64,000 nt of DNA, from contig JAEUHY010000060.1 in NCBI GenBank assembly GCA_016795325.1, positions 1 through 64,000 of the forward strand. The letters are read 5' to 3'. Below are positions 8,526 through 19,767 of the stretch, in pieces. The notes under the pieces are model-generated. The model was not told the DNA's origin. It ran no database searches and worked only from the letters and a program-made list of their open reading frames with translations. This DNA is from Planctomycetota bacterium (GTDB lineage Bacteria; Planctomycetota; UBA1135; GCA-002686595). Numbering within the stretch: the stretch's first letter is position 1; each line of letters opens with the position of its first letter. Position numbers and translations under genes: made by a program.

Positions 8526-8556
8526 AGATCCACTCGCCGGTTGGCGGCCGTAGTCT
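8526..8556 (+). promoter_or_regulatory. Possible ECF-type promoter for the sigma/anti-sigma operon
   Basis: AGATCC (8526-8531) and TAGTCT (8551-8556) are 19 bases apart and end 20 bases before the sigma ATG. This loosely resembles the TGATCC/TAAGTA-type elements recognised by RpoE-ChrR-class sigma factors. The match is weak, and autoregulation is an inference. Confidence 0.2.
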
Positions 8557-8575
8557 CGTGGACAAGCCCTTTTCG

Positions 8576-9205
8576 ATGGACGTCCTTTCCACCGCCCTGC
8601 GCGGCCCCTCGCCGCACTCTGCGCGGGCCGAACGCGACCGCGAGTTGCGCCTCGACGTCGTTGCCATTGCGGCCGGCGACCAGCAGGCCATGGCGCGGCT
8701 GTACGACCGCACCAACCGCATCGTGTTCGCGCTCGTTGTGCGGCTCGTGCCGGACCGCGACTTGGCTGAAGAAGTTCTGCTCGACGTCTACATGCAGGTG
8801 TGGCAACGCGCCGCGAGCTTCGACGGGACGCGCGGCGAAGTCGCGACCTGGCTCCTGACGATCGCGCGCAGTCGTGCTCTCGATCGCCGCCGCAGCCGCG
8901 AGGCGCAGACGCGTCGCACCGAGGAGTGGGACGAGCACCTCAACGAACGGCTGCCCGACTGCGCGTGTGGTTGCGACCCGGTCGAGGCCCGCGCGGCGCA
9001 GGAGCGCTGCCGCTCGGTCCGCGACGCCATCGCACAACTGCCGCCAACGCAGCGCCACATGGTGGAGCTCGCCTTTCTCGCCGAACTCTCGCACTCGCAG
9101 ATCGCCGAACGCACGGGCGAGCCGCTCGGCACGGTCAAAACACGCATCCGGCTGGGAATGATGAAGCTGCGCGAATTGCTCGCGACTTGGGAGGAATTGG
9201 GATGA
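8576..9205 (+). CDS. ECF-family RNA polymerase sigma factor
   Basis: The 209-residue protein has a sigma-2 region (MARLYDRTNRIVFALVVRLV, DLAEEVLLDVYMQVWQ, residues about 35-85) and a sigma-4 helix-turn-helix (LPPTQRHMVELAFLAELSHSQIAERTGEPLGTVKTRIRLG). Between them is an acidic, Cys-containing linker (LPDCACGCDP). The start ATG 8576 follows a plausible 5' region. Its stop overlaps the anti-sigma start by 4 nt (ATGA), so the pair is co-translated. It directs RNA polymerase to stress promoters when released by its partner; the ChrR-like partner suggests an oxidative or metal signal. Confidence 0.92.
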   Translation: MDVLSTALRGPSPHSARAERDRELRLDVVAIAAGDQQAMARLYDRTNRIVFALVVRLVPDRDLAEEVLLDVYMQVWQRAASFDGTRGEVATWLLTIARSRALDRRRSREAQTRRTEEWDEHLNERLPDCACGCDPVEARAAQERCRSVRDAIAQLPPTQRHMVELAFLAELSHSQIAERTGEPLGTVKTRIRLGMMKLRELLATWEELG

Positions 9206-9912
9206 GTGGCGATCAGCACAATCGCGAACGCGCCGCGCCCAACTCGCCTTGCGCGTGGCGCGACAGCGCTGCGTCGTATGTCGTGGGCGCTCTCGACGCG
9301 GACGAGGCGGCGTCCTACCGCGAGCACCTCGAACTCTGCGCGAGTTGCGCAGCGGAGCTGCGTCTCTCGGAGCTCGACGTCGCCCGCGCGGACGAAGCGC
9401 TCGCCCAGGAAGCGCTTGCGCGCGCCGATGCGCCGGCGCCTTCGCCCGCGCTGCGCGCGCGCTTGCTCGACAGCCTCGAGTTGAGCGGTCGCGACGCGCG
9501 CTCGGACGCGCCGGGCAAGCTCGATCGCAGTTGGCGGCGCTGGGGCGCCGCGCTGCCGACGGGGGCTTCGACGGCCGGGTTCTCGGCGGGCATGTACGCA
9601 GTCGCCGGAGACGCGGGCGCATGGGAGCCCACGGGCATCGACGGGATCGAGGTCAAGCGACTGGCGGCCGATCCCGCGCGGCGCTCGGCGACGATGCTCG
9701 TGCGCATGGCTGCGGGCACGTCCTATCCGGCGCACCGTCACGGCGGCGTCGAAGAGTGCCTCGTGTTGTCAGGCGATCTCCAAGTCGGCGAACGCGAGCT
9801 CAAGGCCGGCGATTTTCAGGTTTGCCAGACCGCGTCCGAGCACCCGGTGCAGTCGACGCGCGGCGGATGTCTGCTCTACATCTCTTCGTCTCAGGACGAT
9901 GAGTTGATCTGA
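9202..9912 (+). CDS. ChrR-like cupin anti-sigma factor
   Basis: This 236-residue partner of the preceding sigma factor has two parts. An N-terminal zinc-binding anti-sigma domain carries the His-x3-Cys-x2-Cys signature (His42, Cys46, Cys49). After a linker comes a C-terminal cupin barrel with metal ligands in YPAHRHGGVEECLVLSGDLQVGE-type order. This is the layout of ChrR, which in Rhodobacter releases RpoE in response to singlet oxygen. The start codon ATG 9202 overlaps the sigma stop. The signal sensed here is not known. Confidence 0.88.
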   Translation: MSGDQHNRERAAPNSPCAWRDSAASYVVGALDADEAASYREHLELCASCAAELRLSELDVARADEALAQEALARADAPAPSPALRARLLDSLELSGRDARSDAPGKLDRSWRRWGAALPTGASTAGFSAGMYAVAGDAGAWEPTGIDGIEVKRLAADPARRSATMLVRMAAGTSYPAHRHGGVEECLVLSGDLQVGERELKAGDFQVCQTASEHPVQSTRGGCLLYISSSQDDELI

Positions 9913-9942
9913 GCGGCATCGCTCCTGAGTTCGAGCGCGATT

Positions 9943-9973
9943 CGCGCGCGGATTCACGCTCGCGCGCGTTTTT
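9943..9973 (+). terminator. Intrinsic terminator after the anti-sigma gene
   Basis: CGCGCGCG (9943-9950) pairs with CGCGCGCG (9961-9968) around a 10-base loop and is followed directly by five T residues. It lies between the convergent anti-sigma and acpS genes and would end the rightward transcript. Confidence 0.75.
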
Positions 9974-9979
9974 GCTGCT

Positions 9980-10366
9980 TCAGGCGCTTTCACCCACCGC
10001 CACGGCCGCCGCGATGCCCGCGTCGTGCGTGATGGTGATGTGGATGCGTGCGATGCCGCGAGCTCGCGCGATGCGCGCCGTTTCGCCGTGGAGCACGACG
10101 GTCGGCGCGCTGCCGCGCTCGCGCACGACTTCGATGTCGACCCAACGCACGCCGCGCGTCCAGCCGGTGCCGAGCAGCTTCATCACCGCTTCCTTGACCG
10201 CGAAACGACCGGCGTAGCTGTTGAATTTGGTCAGCGGGCGACGCTCGCAGTAAGCGCGTTCTTGCTCGGTGAACAAGCGCGCGTACGCGCGCTCTCCGCG
10301 GCGCTCGAGCACCTCGCGCAGGCGCTCGATCTGCGCCAGATCCATACCAAGCCCGACGATGCCCAC
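9980..10366 (-). CDS. acpS: Holo-[acyl-carrier-protein] synthase
   Basis: This enzyme transfers 4'-phosphopantetheine from CoA to a serine of acyl carrier protein, making it active for fatty acid synthesis. The 128-residue length is typical. Mg-binding residues are visible: Asp9 in GLGMDLAQIER and Glu59 in GRFAVKEAVMK. The C-terminal HITITHDAGIAAAVAV strand is also conserved. It is immediately downstream of the TIGR01777 oxidoreductase gene (6-base gap), so the two are probably co-transcribed. Confidence 0.95.
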   Translation of the reverse strand: MGIVGLGMDLAQIERLREVLERRGERAYARLFTEQERAYCERRPLTKFNSYAGRFAVKEAVMKLLGTGWTRGVRWVDIEVVRERGSAPTVVLHGETARIARARGIARIHITITHDAGIAAAVAVGESA

Positions 10367-10372
10367 GGCGCG

Positions 10373-11269
10373 TCAGGTGAGGATGTGCTGCAGCGCCGAG
10401 TCGATGTCGGGGTACTTGAACTTGAACCCCAGCTTCTGCGCGACCGCCGGTTCACAGCGCTGGCTGCCGGTGATGACGCCCGCGACTTCACCGAGCATCA
10501 GCTTCAACGCGAAGGGCGGCAGCGGGAAGATCGTCGGTCGCTTGAGAGCGCGACCCAGGGCCTTGGTGTAGACCTTGTTCGTGCACGCGCCCGGAGCGAC
10601 GGCATTGATCGGTCCGCGCACGTTTGCGTCGGCGATGCAGGTGTGGATCAACTCGGCGAGGTCGTGGATGTGGATCCAGCTGAACCAGGCCTGTCCGTTG
10701 CCAATCGGGCCTCCCAGGCCGAGCTTGAACGGCGTGAGCATCGCAGCGAGCGCGCCGCCGCCGCGGCCGAGCACCACCCCGATGCGCACGGTCACGACGC
10801 GCACGCCCAGACTCTCCGCGCGCTGCGCCTCACGTTCCCAGGCGCTGCAGACTTCCGCGAGGAAGTCGCTCGCGAGCGGCGCGCCCTCGTTGAGCACGCG
10901 GTCGCCCTGGTCGCCGTAGATGCCGATCGCGGAAGCGTTGACGAGCACCGCGGGCCGCTTTTGCGCCGCGGCGAGCGCGTCGACGAGCTTCTTGGTGCCT
11001 TCGACGCGGCTGGCGCGGATCTCGGCCCTGAAGGCGTCGCTCCAGCGTTGCCCGAAGATGTTCGCGCCGGCGAGGTTCACCACGGCGTCGTACTTGGCCA
11101 TGTCCGGCAGCCACGGCACGTAGTCGACGCCCGCGATTCCGTCGCGCTGCGCCTGCGGCGAGCGCGTCGCGATCGACACCCAGTGGCCGTGCGCGGCGAG
11201 CACCGAGCGCAGCTTGATTCCTACGAAGCCCGTGCCGCCCGTGACGAGGATGCGTTTGTCGAACTTCAT
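10373..11269 (-). CDS. TIGR01777-family NAD(P)-dependent epimerase/oxidoreductase
   Basis: An extended short-chain dehydrogenase-type protein of 298 residues. The dinucleotide-binding motif GGTGFVG is at residues 11-17, followed by the family-specific NLAGANIFGQRWSDAFRAEIRASR and VNASAIGIYGDQGD, then a C-terminal DUF1731-like segment (PPFALKLMLGEVAGVITGSQR). The family includes E. coli YfcH and cyanobacterial/plant SulA homologues; substrates are not established. It sits upstream of acpS with 6 bases between them. Confidence 0.88.
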   Translation of the reverse strand: MKFDKRILVTGGTGFVGIKLRSVLAAHGHWVSIATRSPQAQRDGIAGVDYVPWLPDMAKYDAVVNLAGANIFGQRWSDAFRAEIRASRVEGTKKLVDALAAAQKRPAVLVNASAIGIYGDQGDRVLNEGAPLASDFLAEVCSAWEREAQRAESLGVRVVTVRIGVVLGRGGGALAAMLTPFKLGLGGPIGNGQAWFSWIHIHDLAELIHTCIADANVRGPINAVAPGACTNKVYTKALGRALKRPTIFPLPPFALKLMLGEVAGVITGSQRCEPAVAQKLGFKFKYPDIDSALQHILT

Positions 11270-11338
11270 GTCTGGTGGCCGAGTCCAGCGACCCGCAGGG
11301 GCCGCGTCAAGTTGCCTGCGCCGACGCGGCCGCGCGCC

Positions 11339-11916
11339 TCAACAGGCTTCGAGCTCGAAAAGCGGCGCGCGCTCGGCGATTTCCGCGCCGTCCTCGACGA
11401 GCACGCGGACCACTCGAGCGCGGGCCGGCAGGCCGCCTGCGGTCGCGTAGCTGACCTGCGTGAAGGTCTTCATCACTTCGATCAAGCCCACCGGCCGGCC
11501 CGGCTCCAGCACGTCGCCCACGCCCGCGAGTGCGGGTTCGCTCGGGGCGCTGCGTTGCCAGAAACGGCCAGCGGAAGGCGCGCGGAACAGCAACGCGCCG
11601 TCCTTCGATGCGTTCGAAGCGGCTTTGCCGACTCCCGCGGCGCCGGCCGCCAACGGCGCCAGTTCGTACAGCACGGCGCCGAAGTCCGTGGGCGCGAGCA
11701 CACGTTCGGGCGGCGCCGAGACGATCACGCCCGAGACGTCCTCGGGCACGAGGAGCGCGCAACTGGCGCCGAGCGTGGTGAGCACGCCGGCCATGTCGCC
11801 GCCGCTCAGCACTTGCCCCTCGCGCCGCGCGAGCGAAAACGCGCCGACGCCGGGGCAGCACAACTTCACGCGCTCGCCTTCGCGCACGACGCTCAAGGTC
11901 AGGGTGCGGTGGGTGC

Positions 11917-11920
<4 letters not shown>
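11339..11920 (-). CDS. Biotin carboxyl carrier protein of acyl-CoA carboxylase
   Basis: The 193-residue protein ends in a biotinyl/lipoyl domain. The biotin attachment site is Lys151 in GLIEVMKTFTQV, preceded by FRAPSAGRFWQR and VGDVLEPGRPV, the standard beta-barrel half repeats. The N-terminal 110 residues are unusual and may dock the carrier to its partners. ATG 11920 overlaps the stop of the carboxyltransferase gene by 4 nt. It carries CO2 as carboxybiotin between the carboxylase at 15090-16436 and the carboxyltransferase. Confidence 0.88.
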
Positions 11921-13644
<1,724 letters not shown>

Positions 13645-13768
13645 GGAAGCGGGGGAGTGTAGCGGGCGGAGTTGCGCTTCTCGCCCGGTTGTCGTGGACG
13701 GGCTGCACCGTCGTCTCCCGGCGTTGCGGCTTTTCTCCGGCGGGCCTAGGATCCAACTGGAAATCGGC

Positions 13769-13975
13769 GTGAAACTCTCGATCCAACTCGAACGCGAAGA
13801 CGACGGCCGCTGGATTGCGGAGGTCCCCGAGCTGCCTGGGGTGCTCGCTTACGGCGCGACCGCGGACGAAGCGCGCACGAGAGTTCAAGCGCTTGCGCTC
13901 CGCGTCGTTGCCGATCGCATCGATCACGGTGAGTCCACCGCGGCGCTGGTCAGCATCACGTTCGCCGCGGCATGA
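13769..13975 (+). CDS. hicB: HicB-like antitoxin, short form
   Basis: A 68-residue protein with the HicB N-terminal fold: KLSIQLEREDDGRWIAEVPELPGVLAYGATADEARTRVQALALRVVADRI. The GTG at 13769 is the best start, because this strand is the first of the fold. It lacks the C-terminal RHH or HTH domain many HicB proteins use for autorepression, so it may only neutralise the toxin. It overlaps hicA by 4 nt (ATGA), with the antitoxin gene first. Confidence 0.85.
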   Translation: MKLSIQLEREDDGRWIAEVPELPGVLAYGATADEARTRVQALALRVVADRIDHGESTAALVSITFAAA

Positions 13976-14184
13976 CCGATTGGCCGAGCACTCGTGCTCC
14001 GCGGGTCCTGGCGGCGCTGCTTCGACTCGGCTGGGTCGTGAAGCGACAGACCGGGTCCCACAAAGTGCTCGCCCGCGTCGGCTGGCCTGACTACGTATTC
14101 GCGTTCCATGACCGCGAGGAAATCGGTCCGCGCATGCTCGCGAAAATCGCGAAGTCGACTGGTCTTGCGCCAGGTGATCTGTGA
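13972..14184 (+). CDS. hicA: HicA-like mRNA interferase toxin
   Basis: A 70-residue double-stranded-RNA-binding-fold toxin. Conserved features are the first helix RVLAALLRLGWVVKRQTGSHKVL with the catalytic His30 in the GSH motif, and IGPRMLAKIAKSTGLAPGDL at the end, as in HicA/YcfA. It follows hicB with a 4-nt overlap and its TGA overlaps the GTG of the DUF2971 gene, so three genes form one coupled cassette. HicA cleaves mRNA and is blocked by HicB. Confidence 0.88.
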   Translation: MTDWPSTRAPRVLAALLRLGWVVKRQTGSHKVLARVGWPDYVFAFHDREEIGPRMLAKIAKSTGLAPGDL

Positions 14185-15035
14185 CCGGCCCGATCGAGTC
14201 GCCGATGAACACCGCTGCAGCCGATGACGACCTTGTGCCCCCGAAGTCGCTGTACAAGTTCAAGCCTCCGCCGCGTGCAAACGATCAGCAGGATGCCGAG
14301 CGACATCGAAGGCTCGTCGAGCACTCGTCGCTGTGGTTCGCGAGTCCGCCGACGTTGAACGATCCGTTCGACTGCATGCCCGCGGTCGTCGACGATGCGA
14401 CGGAGGAGGACTTCGAGCGCTACCTGCGCTCAGTTGCTCCGCGCAAGCTCGCCGGGCTCTCGGTGTCTGATCGCGCAAAGATGTTGTCGGAGGTCAGGAA
14501 GAGGCTCAGAAGTGCGACGTTCCTTCGTGAGACGTTCCTGCAGCACTTGCAAAGCCACGGCGTGGTATCACTGACCGAGACCTGCACGGAGCCGCTTCTG
14601 TGGGCGCACTACGCGGAAGGCCATCGAGGGTACTGCGTCGAGCTGGACGTGGCCGACCAGATCGAGCTGCTTCGACGCGAGACGCTTCTACCACTTCGAG
14701 TGCACTACACCGCGCGGCGTCCGGTGGTGGGCGTTCGAATGCTGCTTCGGGCGCTCTCGCGTGAGGTCGAAGTTCCGGTGCTCGACTGGCTGACGACCAA
14801 GGACCTGCGCTGGCAGTACGAGCGCGAGTGGCGGCTTGTGGCGGAGCCTGGCTCGGTTTGCCGTCCGATTCCCTCGCACTGCGTGCGGTCAGTCATCTTG
14901 GGCTCGTGCTGTTCGTCCGAGACCGAGTCGCAGCTCCGCCGCTGGTGCGCGACCCGCGAGAATCCGGTCCTGATCCGTCGCGCGCGTGCAGCGCACGACA
15001 CATTTGATCTCTCGATCGTGGGCGCGGACGACTGA
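14181..15035 (+). CDS. DUF2971-family protein
   Basis: The 284-residue protein shows DUF2971 landmarks: SLYKFKPPP, LWFASPPTLNDPFDC, a central TEPLLWAHYAEGHRGYCVELD and a late QYEREWRLV. These cytosolic proteins have no established activity. The GTG start at 14181 overlaps the hicA stop, indicating translational coupling; ATG 14205 is an alternative. Base composition appears slightly less GC-rich than the flanking carboxylase genes, in keeping with a mobile cassette. It converges with the biotin carboxylase gene. Confidence 0.82.
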   Translation: MTGPIESPMNTAAADDDLVPPKSLYKFKPPPRANDQQDAERHRRLVEHSSLWFASPPTLNDPFDCMPAVVDDATEEDFERYLRSVAPRKLAGLSVSDRAKMLSEVRKRLRSATFLRETFLQHLQSHGVVSLTETCTEPLLWAHYAEGHRGYCVELDVADQIELLRRETLLPLRVHYTARRPVVGVRMLLRALSREVEVPVLDWLTTKDLRWQYEREWRLVAEPGSVCRPIPSHCVRSVILGSCCSSETESQLRRWCATRENPVLIRRARAAHDTFDLSIVGADD

Positions 15036-15089
15036 ACTGCATGCCGCAGGACTGCGTGGCCCGCAATCCGCGGTGCGAACTCGCCCCGC

Positions 15090-16436
<1,347 letters not shown>

Positions 16437-16513
16437 GGGCGCGAAACCTAACAGCGTCGCTCCGACCCGACCAGGAGTGGGCGCCGCACGCGCCCGCGCC
16501 GTACCCTGAGCAC

Positions 16514-18544
16514 GTGATCCTTGCGGCTGTGCTGCTCACCTGGCTCGCGCAACCGGGCGAAGCGCTCGACGACGCGCGCACGCGCCTGGGCGCGCTGTCT
16601 TCCACGGCGCTTCAGGAGCGGCAGGCAGCGCAGATTTGGCTCGGCGCGAACCTGCGGGGGAGCGACTTCCCGGCGCTGACCGAGTTCGCGGCCACGGCCG
16701 ACCCCGAGGCGCGCTCGCGGCTCACGCTGGCGCTGGGGGAAAGCGACTCGCACCTCGAACTCGCGGCGCTGCTCAGCGCGGAGGACGGCGCCCAGGCGCG
16801 GCGCATCGGCGAAGACGCGCTCGAACGCATGGCCCTGCGCTGGTGGGGGAGCGCCCCGCTCGCGCCCACGCGCGGCGACGACGTGTGGGAGCACCTGGCC
16901 GACCGCTTCGAAGGCGTGTTCGCGCTCGACCTGGCGGGACTGGACCTCGTCGCGGCGCTCGACCGACTGGCGCGCGCCGACGCGCCGTTCGTGCGCGAGG
17001 GCGGCGGCGAAGGTCGCCTGTCGATCGTGATCGACCCGGCGCTGTACGAGAGCAACGTCCGCGCGCGCGCCAGTGCTGCGCCCGCGTCGTCGCCCGACTG
17101 GGTCCGCGGCGATCTCGATTCGCTGCTGATCGAATTGGTGCGCACGCGGCGGGTGTACGCCGACGCGTTCGCGCTCGAGGGCGAGCGCCCGTGGCTGTGG
17201 GTGCATACGCTGCCGACGGAAGCCTCGCTCGAGGGGCCCGCGCTCGTGCGCCAGTGGTGCCGCACGGTGGTGAACAGCCGCGAACGCCTGCGTGGTGAGG
17301 CCGCCGCGCGAGCTCTGGCGCAGTGCGGCTGGCCCGCGCCGTTGCCGTGGCTCTCGAAACTGTGGCGCGAGCGCGCGGACCGCAATGCGTTGGCGGGCCT
17401 GCTCGCTGCGGCCGCTTCGGGCCGCGTCGAACCGCAGCTGGCGAACGCGAGCGCGCTGCGCGAATTGCTCGCGGAATTCGAGCGTCGCGAGGCCGAGCCG
17501 GGCACGGCCCGCGCCGCCGCGTGGAGTCGCGAGTTCGCGCTCGCGCTCGCACGTTTCCCGCAGGTCGATCGCGACGGCGTGGCGCTGTGGGAACTGGTCG
17601 CGAGTTGGGCCGACGCGCCGGGGGCGAGCGCCGAACGTGTGCAGTGCGCCCGGCGCATCCTCACCGGGATGCGACGCGCGCCCGAGCCGTGGCGCGCCCG
17701 CACAGCCGGCGTGCTCGCGAGCGACGCGGCGCCGTTCGACGAATGGCTCGCGGCGCTCCGGCTTCACGCCGCTGCGTTCTCCGGCAGCGCTCCGGCGTTG
17801 AAATTCTCGGCGGAACGCGCAGCGTCGCTGCGCGAACAACGGCTCGAAGGCGAGTTCGTCGAGCTGTGCGAGCGCCTGGGTGCGGCCCCGAGTTCCGCTC
17901 GCGTCGACTTCGCCGCGCTCGAGCCGCGCACGCGCGCGCTGTGGATCGACGCGTTGCTCGCCACGCCCGGCGGCGTCAGCGCGGCCGTCGAGCAGGTGCG
18001 GGCGTGGGTGCGCGCGGAATCCGCGCCGCTGATCAGCCTGGGCGAGCGACTCGGCGAGCGTGTGCGCTCCGGCGCATTCGAGCTCGTGCGGCGCGTCCTC
18101 GACGCGGCGCGTGGCGACGTGAGCGAGCCGCCGGTGGGACGTTGGCGCGAACTCGAACTGCTCAGCGGCGTGTTGCCCATGCTCGAGCGTCAGCGCGTCT
18201 ACGACGAGTTGCGCGAGCGCGCGCCGCGCAGCGAGCTCGACTGGGCCTTGCTCGGAGCGCTCGCCCGCACCGGGCCGGTCGAGGCGTACGCGGAACTCGC
18301 TCTCGAGCGCGCGAAGACGGCGCTCGCCGCAGACGCTTCGCTCCAGGCGCCGTGGATCGCCGCGTTCGCGCAGGCGTGGGGCGGCGCGTTGACCCGCGGG
18401 CAGCTCGACCTCGCGGCGCGACTGCGGAGGCAGTTGCGCCTGGCGCTGCGCAAGGCGCGCCATCCGCTGCTCGAGGCGCTCGACGCCGGCGTGTGGCCGC
18501 CGCTGCCCGGTCCGGCGCCGCAGGTGCTCGACGACTCGCGCTGA
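16514..18544 (+). CDS. Large exported protein of unknown function
   Basis: The GTG at 16514 gives 676 residues starting with VILAAVLLTWLAQPGEA, a short signal-peptide-like segment. The rest is almost entirely alpha-helical, Ala/Leu/Arg/Glu rich, with two-helix repeats in the second half reminiscent of HEAT-type solenoids. A more beta-like patch (FVREGGGEGRLSIVIDPALY) lies near residue 165. There are no recognisable catalytic motifs. It is divergent from accC. No function can be assigned. Confidence 0.65.
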   Translation: MILAAVLLTWLAQPGEALDDARTRLGALSSTALQERQAAQIWLGANLRGSDFPALTEFAATADPEARSRLTLALGESDSHLELAALLSAEDGAQARRIGEDALERMALRWWGSAPLAPTRGDDVWEHLADRFEGVFALDLAGLDLVAALDRLARADAPFVREGGGEGRLSIVIDPALYESNVRARASAAPASSPDWVRGDLDSLLIELVRTRRVYADAFALEGERPWLWVHTLPTEASLEGPALVRQWCRTVVNSRERLRGEAAARALAQCGWPAPLPWLSKLWRERADRNALAGLLAAAASGRVEPQLANASALRELLAEFERREAEPGTARAAAWSREFALALARFPQVDRDGVALWELVASWADAPGASAERVQCARRILTGMRRAPEPWRARTAGVLASDAAPFDEWLAALRLHAAAFSGSAPALKFSAERAASLREQRLEGEFVELCERLGAAPSSARVDFAALEPRTRALWIDALLATPGGVSAAVEQVRAWVRAESAPLISLGERLGERVRSGAFELVRRVLDAARGDVSEPPVGRWRELELLSGVLPMLERQRVYDELRERAPRSELDWALLGALARTGPVEAYAELALERAKTALAADASLQAPWIAAFAQAWGGALTRGQLDLAARLRRQLRLALRKARHPLLEALDAGVWPPLPGPAPQVLDDSR

Positions 18545-18947
18545 GTTCGGGGCGCTGAAACCGGGGGCGGACGGGCGCGGTCGATCCTGTCGGTATGTCC
18601 AGGGAGCGGACCCTGGTCGGTTCGGCCGCGAAGGAGAGCGACGACTCGCGATGAGCTCTCCGAGGGAGGTCGGGTTCGACGCACGGAGCGCTTGTGCGGC
18701 GCGCCGCAAGTCACAGCGCGACGTGCTCGGGCGCGGCCGGTCTGTTGAGCTTGCGATGGGCGAGCGAGGGCTTGCGCGGCTGCGACTCGGGCCGGCGTGG
18801 CGCCGCGCACGCGCGTGCGGTCCGAGCCGGGACGGGCGCGCCACGCCAGCGGCCGCTCGCGCAGCGCCGGAGCGCCGCAGATTTGGGTTCTGGAGCCGCA
18901 CGGTCCGAAGAGCCACACTGCGCTCCCGCTCCAGGGGCTCCCACGGC
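18545..18947. other. 403-base non-coding stretch with a short hairpin
   Basis: Between the large exported protein and the CpsD-like ATPase. The only structure noticed is CCAGGG-AGCGGA-CCCTGG (18599-18616), a 6-bp stem without a T-run, perhaps the end of the upstream transcript. The reading frame of the downstream gene stays open back to 18651, but that segment is Arg-rich and lacks the look of real coding sequence. Confidence 0.45.
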
Positions 18948-19676
18948 ATGTCCACCAACCAAGATTCTCCGCTCGCGCCGCTTCCGATCGCCGACCCCGA
19001 GGCTTCGCGCCGCGTGCCGATCACGCGCGAGGACCTGGTCGTCGTCTCCGACCCCGCGTCGCAGCAATCCGAGCAGTTCCGCGCGCTGCGCAACTCGATT
19101 GCCGCGCTCAATCCCGACGGCGCGCCGCGCACGTTGGTGCTGACGAGCGCGCTGCGCGGCGAGGGCAAGACCACCGCTGCGCTGAACCTCGCCTTCGCGC
19201 TCTCCGAACGGCCCGGCGCCAAGGTTCTGGTCATCGACGCGAACCTGCACGCGCCCGCGATCGAGGAGCACCTGGGCGTGGCGCGCGCGCAGGGGCTGTG
19301 CGAGCTGCTCGGCGGCCGCCTCTCGCCGGACCAGGCGATCCGCCCGACGACCTTGAGCGGTCTGTCGTTCATCGGCGCCGGCGCGAAGCCGCCCAAGCCC
19401 TCGGAAGTGCTCGCCTCCGACCGCATGCGCACCTTGTTGCGCACGCTCAAGCAGCGCTTCAACTACGTGCTGCTCGACACGCCCGAGGTCACCACGACGA
19501 GCGACGCGTCGTTGCTCGCCGGGATGGCCGACGGCGTCGTCCTCGTCGTGCGCATGGGGCGCACTCCCAAGAGCTACGTCGACCAAGCTTGCCGCACGCT
19601 CGAGTCGATGGGCGCGAACCTGCTCGGCACGCTGCTCACCGGCGCCGACCTGCCCAACACCGCCGGGCGTCGCTGA
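18948..19676 (+). CDS. CpsD/CapB-like polysaccharide-synthesis ATPase (BY-kinase family)
   Basis: The 242-residue protein has the cytoplasmic kinase/ATPase fold of bacterial tyrosine kinases: EQFRALRNSI before the core, Walker A SALRGEGKTT (Lys74), Walker A' VLVIDANL (93-100), and Walker B YVLLDTPE. In this family it pairs with a membrane Wzz-like activator to control polysaccharide chain length. It has no C-terminal tyrosine cluster, no membrane domain, and no polysaccharide genes beside it. ATG 18948 is favoured because the family core begins shortly after. Confidence 0.8.
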   Translation: MSTNQDSPLAPLPIADPEASRRVPITREDLVVVSDPASQQSEQFRALRNSIAALNPDGAPRTLVLTSALRGEGKTTAALNLAFALSERPGAKVLVIDANLHAPAIEEHLGVARAQGLCELLGGRLSPDQAIRPTTLSGLSFIGAGAKPPKPSEVLASDRMRTLLRTLKQRFNYVLLDTPEVTTTSDASLLAGMADGVVLVVRMGRTPKSYVDQACRTLESMGANLLGTLLTGADLPNTAGRR

Positions 19677-19767
19677 CAGCGTTCGAACCTCGTCGAGTCG
19701 CTCGCACGCCGCGGCGCCAGGAGCGCTGGTTCCAGCGACAGCTTCGACGGACTGCGCGAGCGCGACA

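Noticed and set aside
6881..9205. A 774-residue open frame covering the DUF4331 region on the plus strand
   Set aside because: Only its last 209 codons encode a recognisable protein (the sigma factor). The rest is antisense to the DUF4331 gene and Arg/Val/Glu-rich, as expected for a shadow frame in GC-rich DNA.
18651..18947. N-terminal extension of the CpsD-like protein
   Set aside because: The added 99 residues are Arg-rich and low in complexity, with no counterpart in the family.
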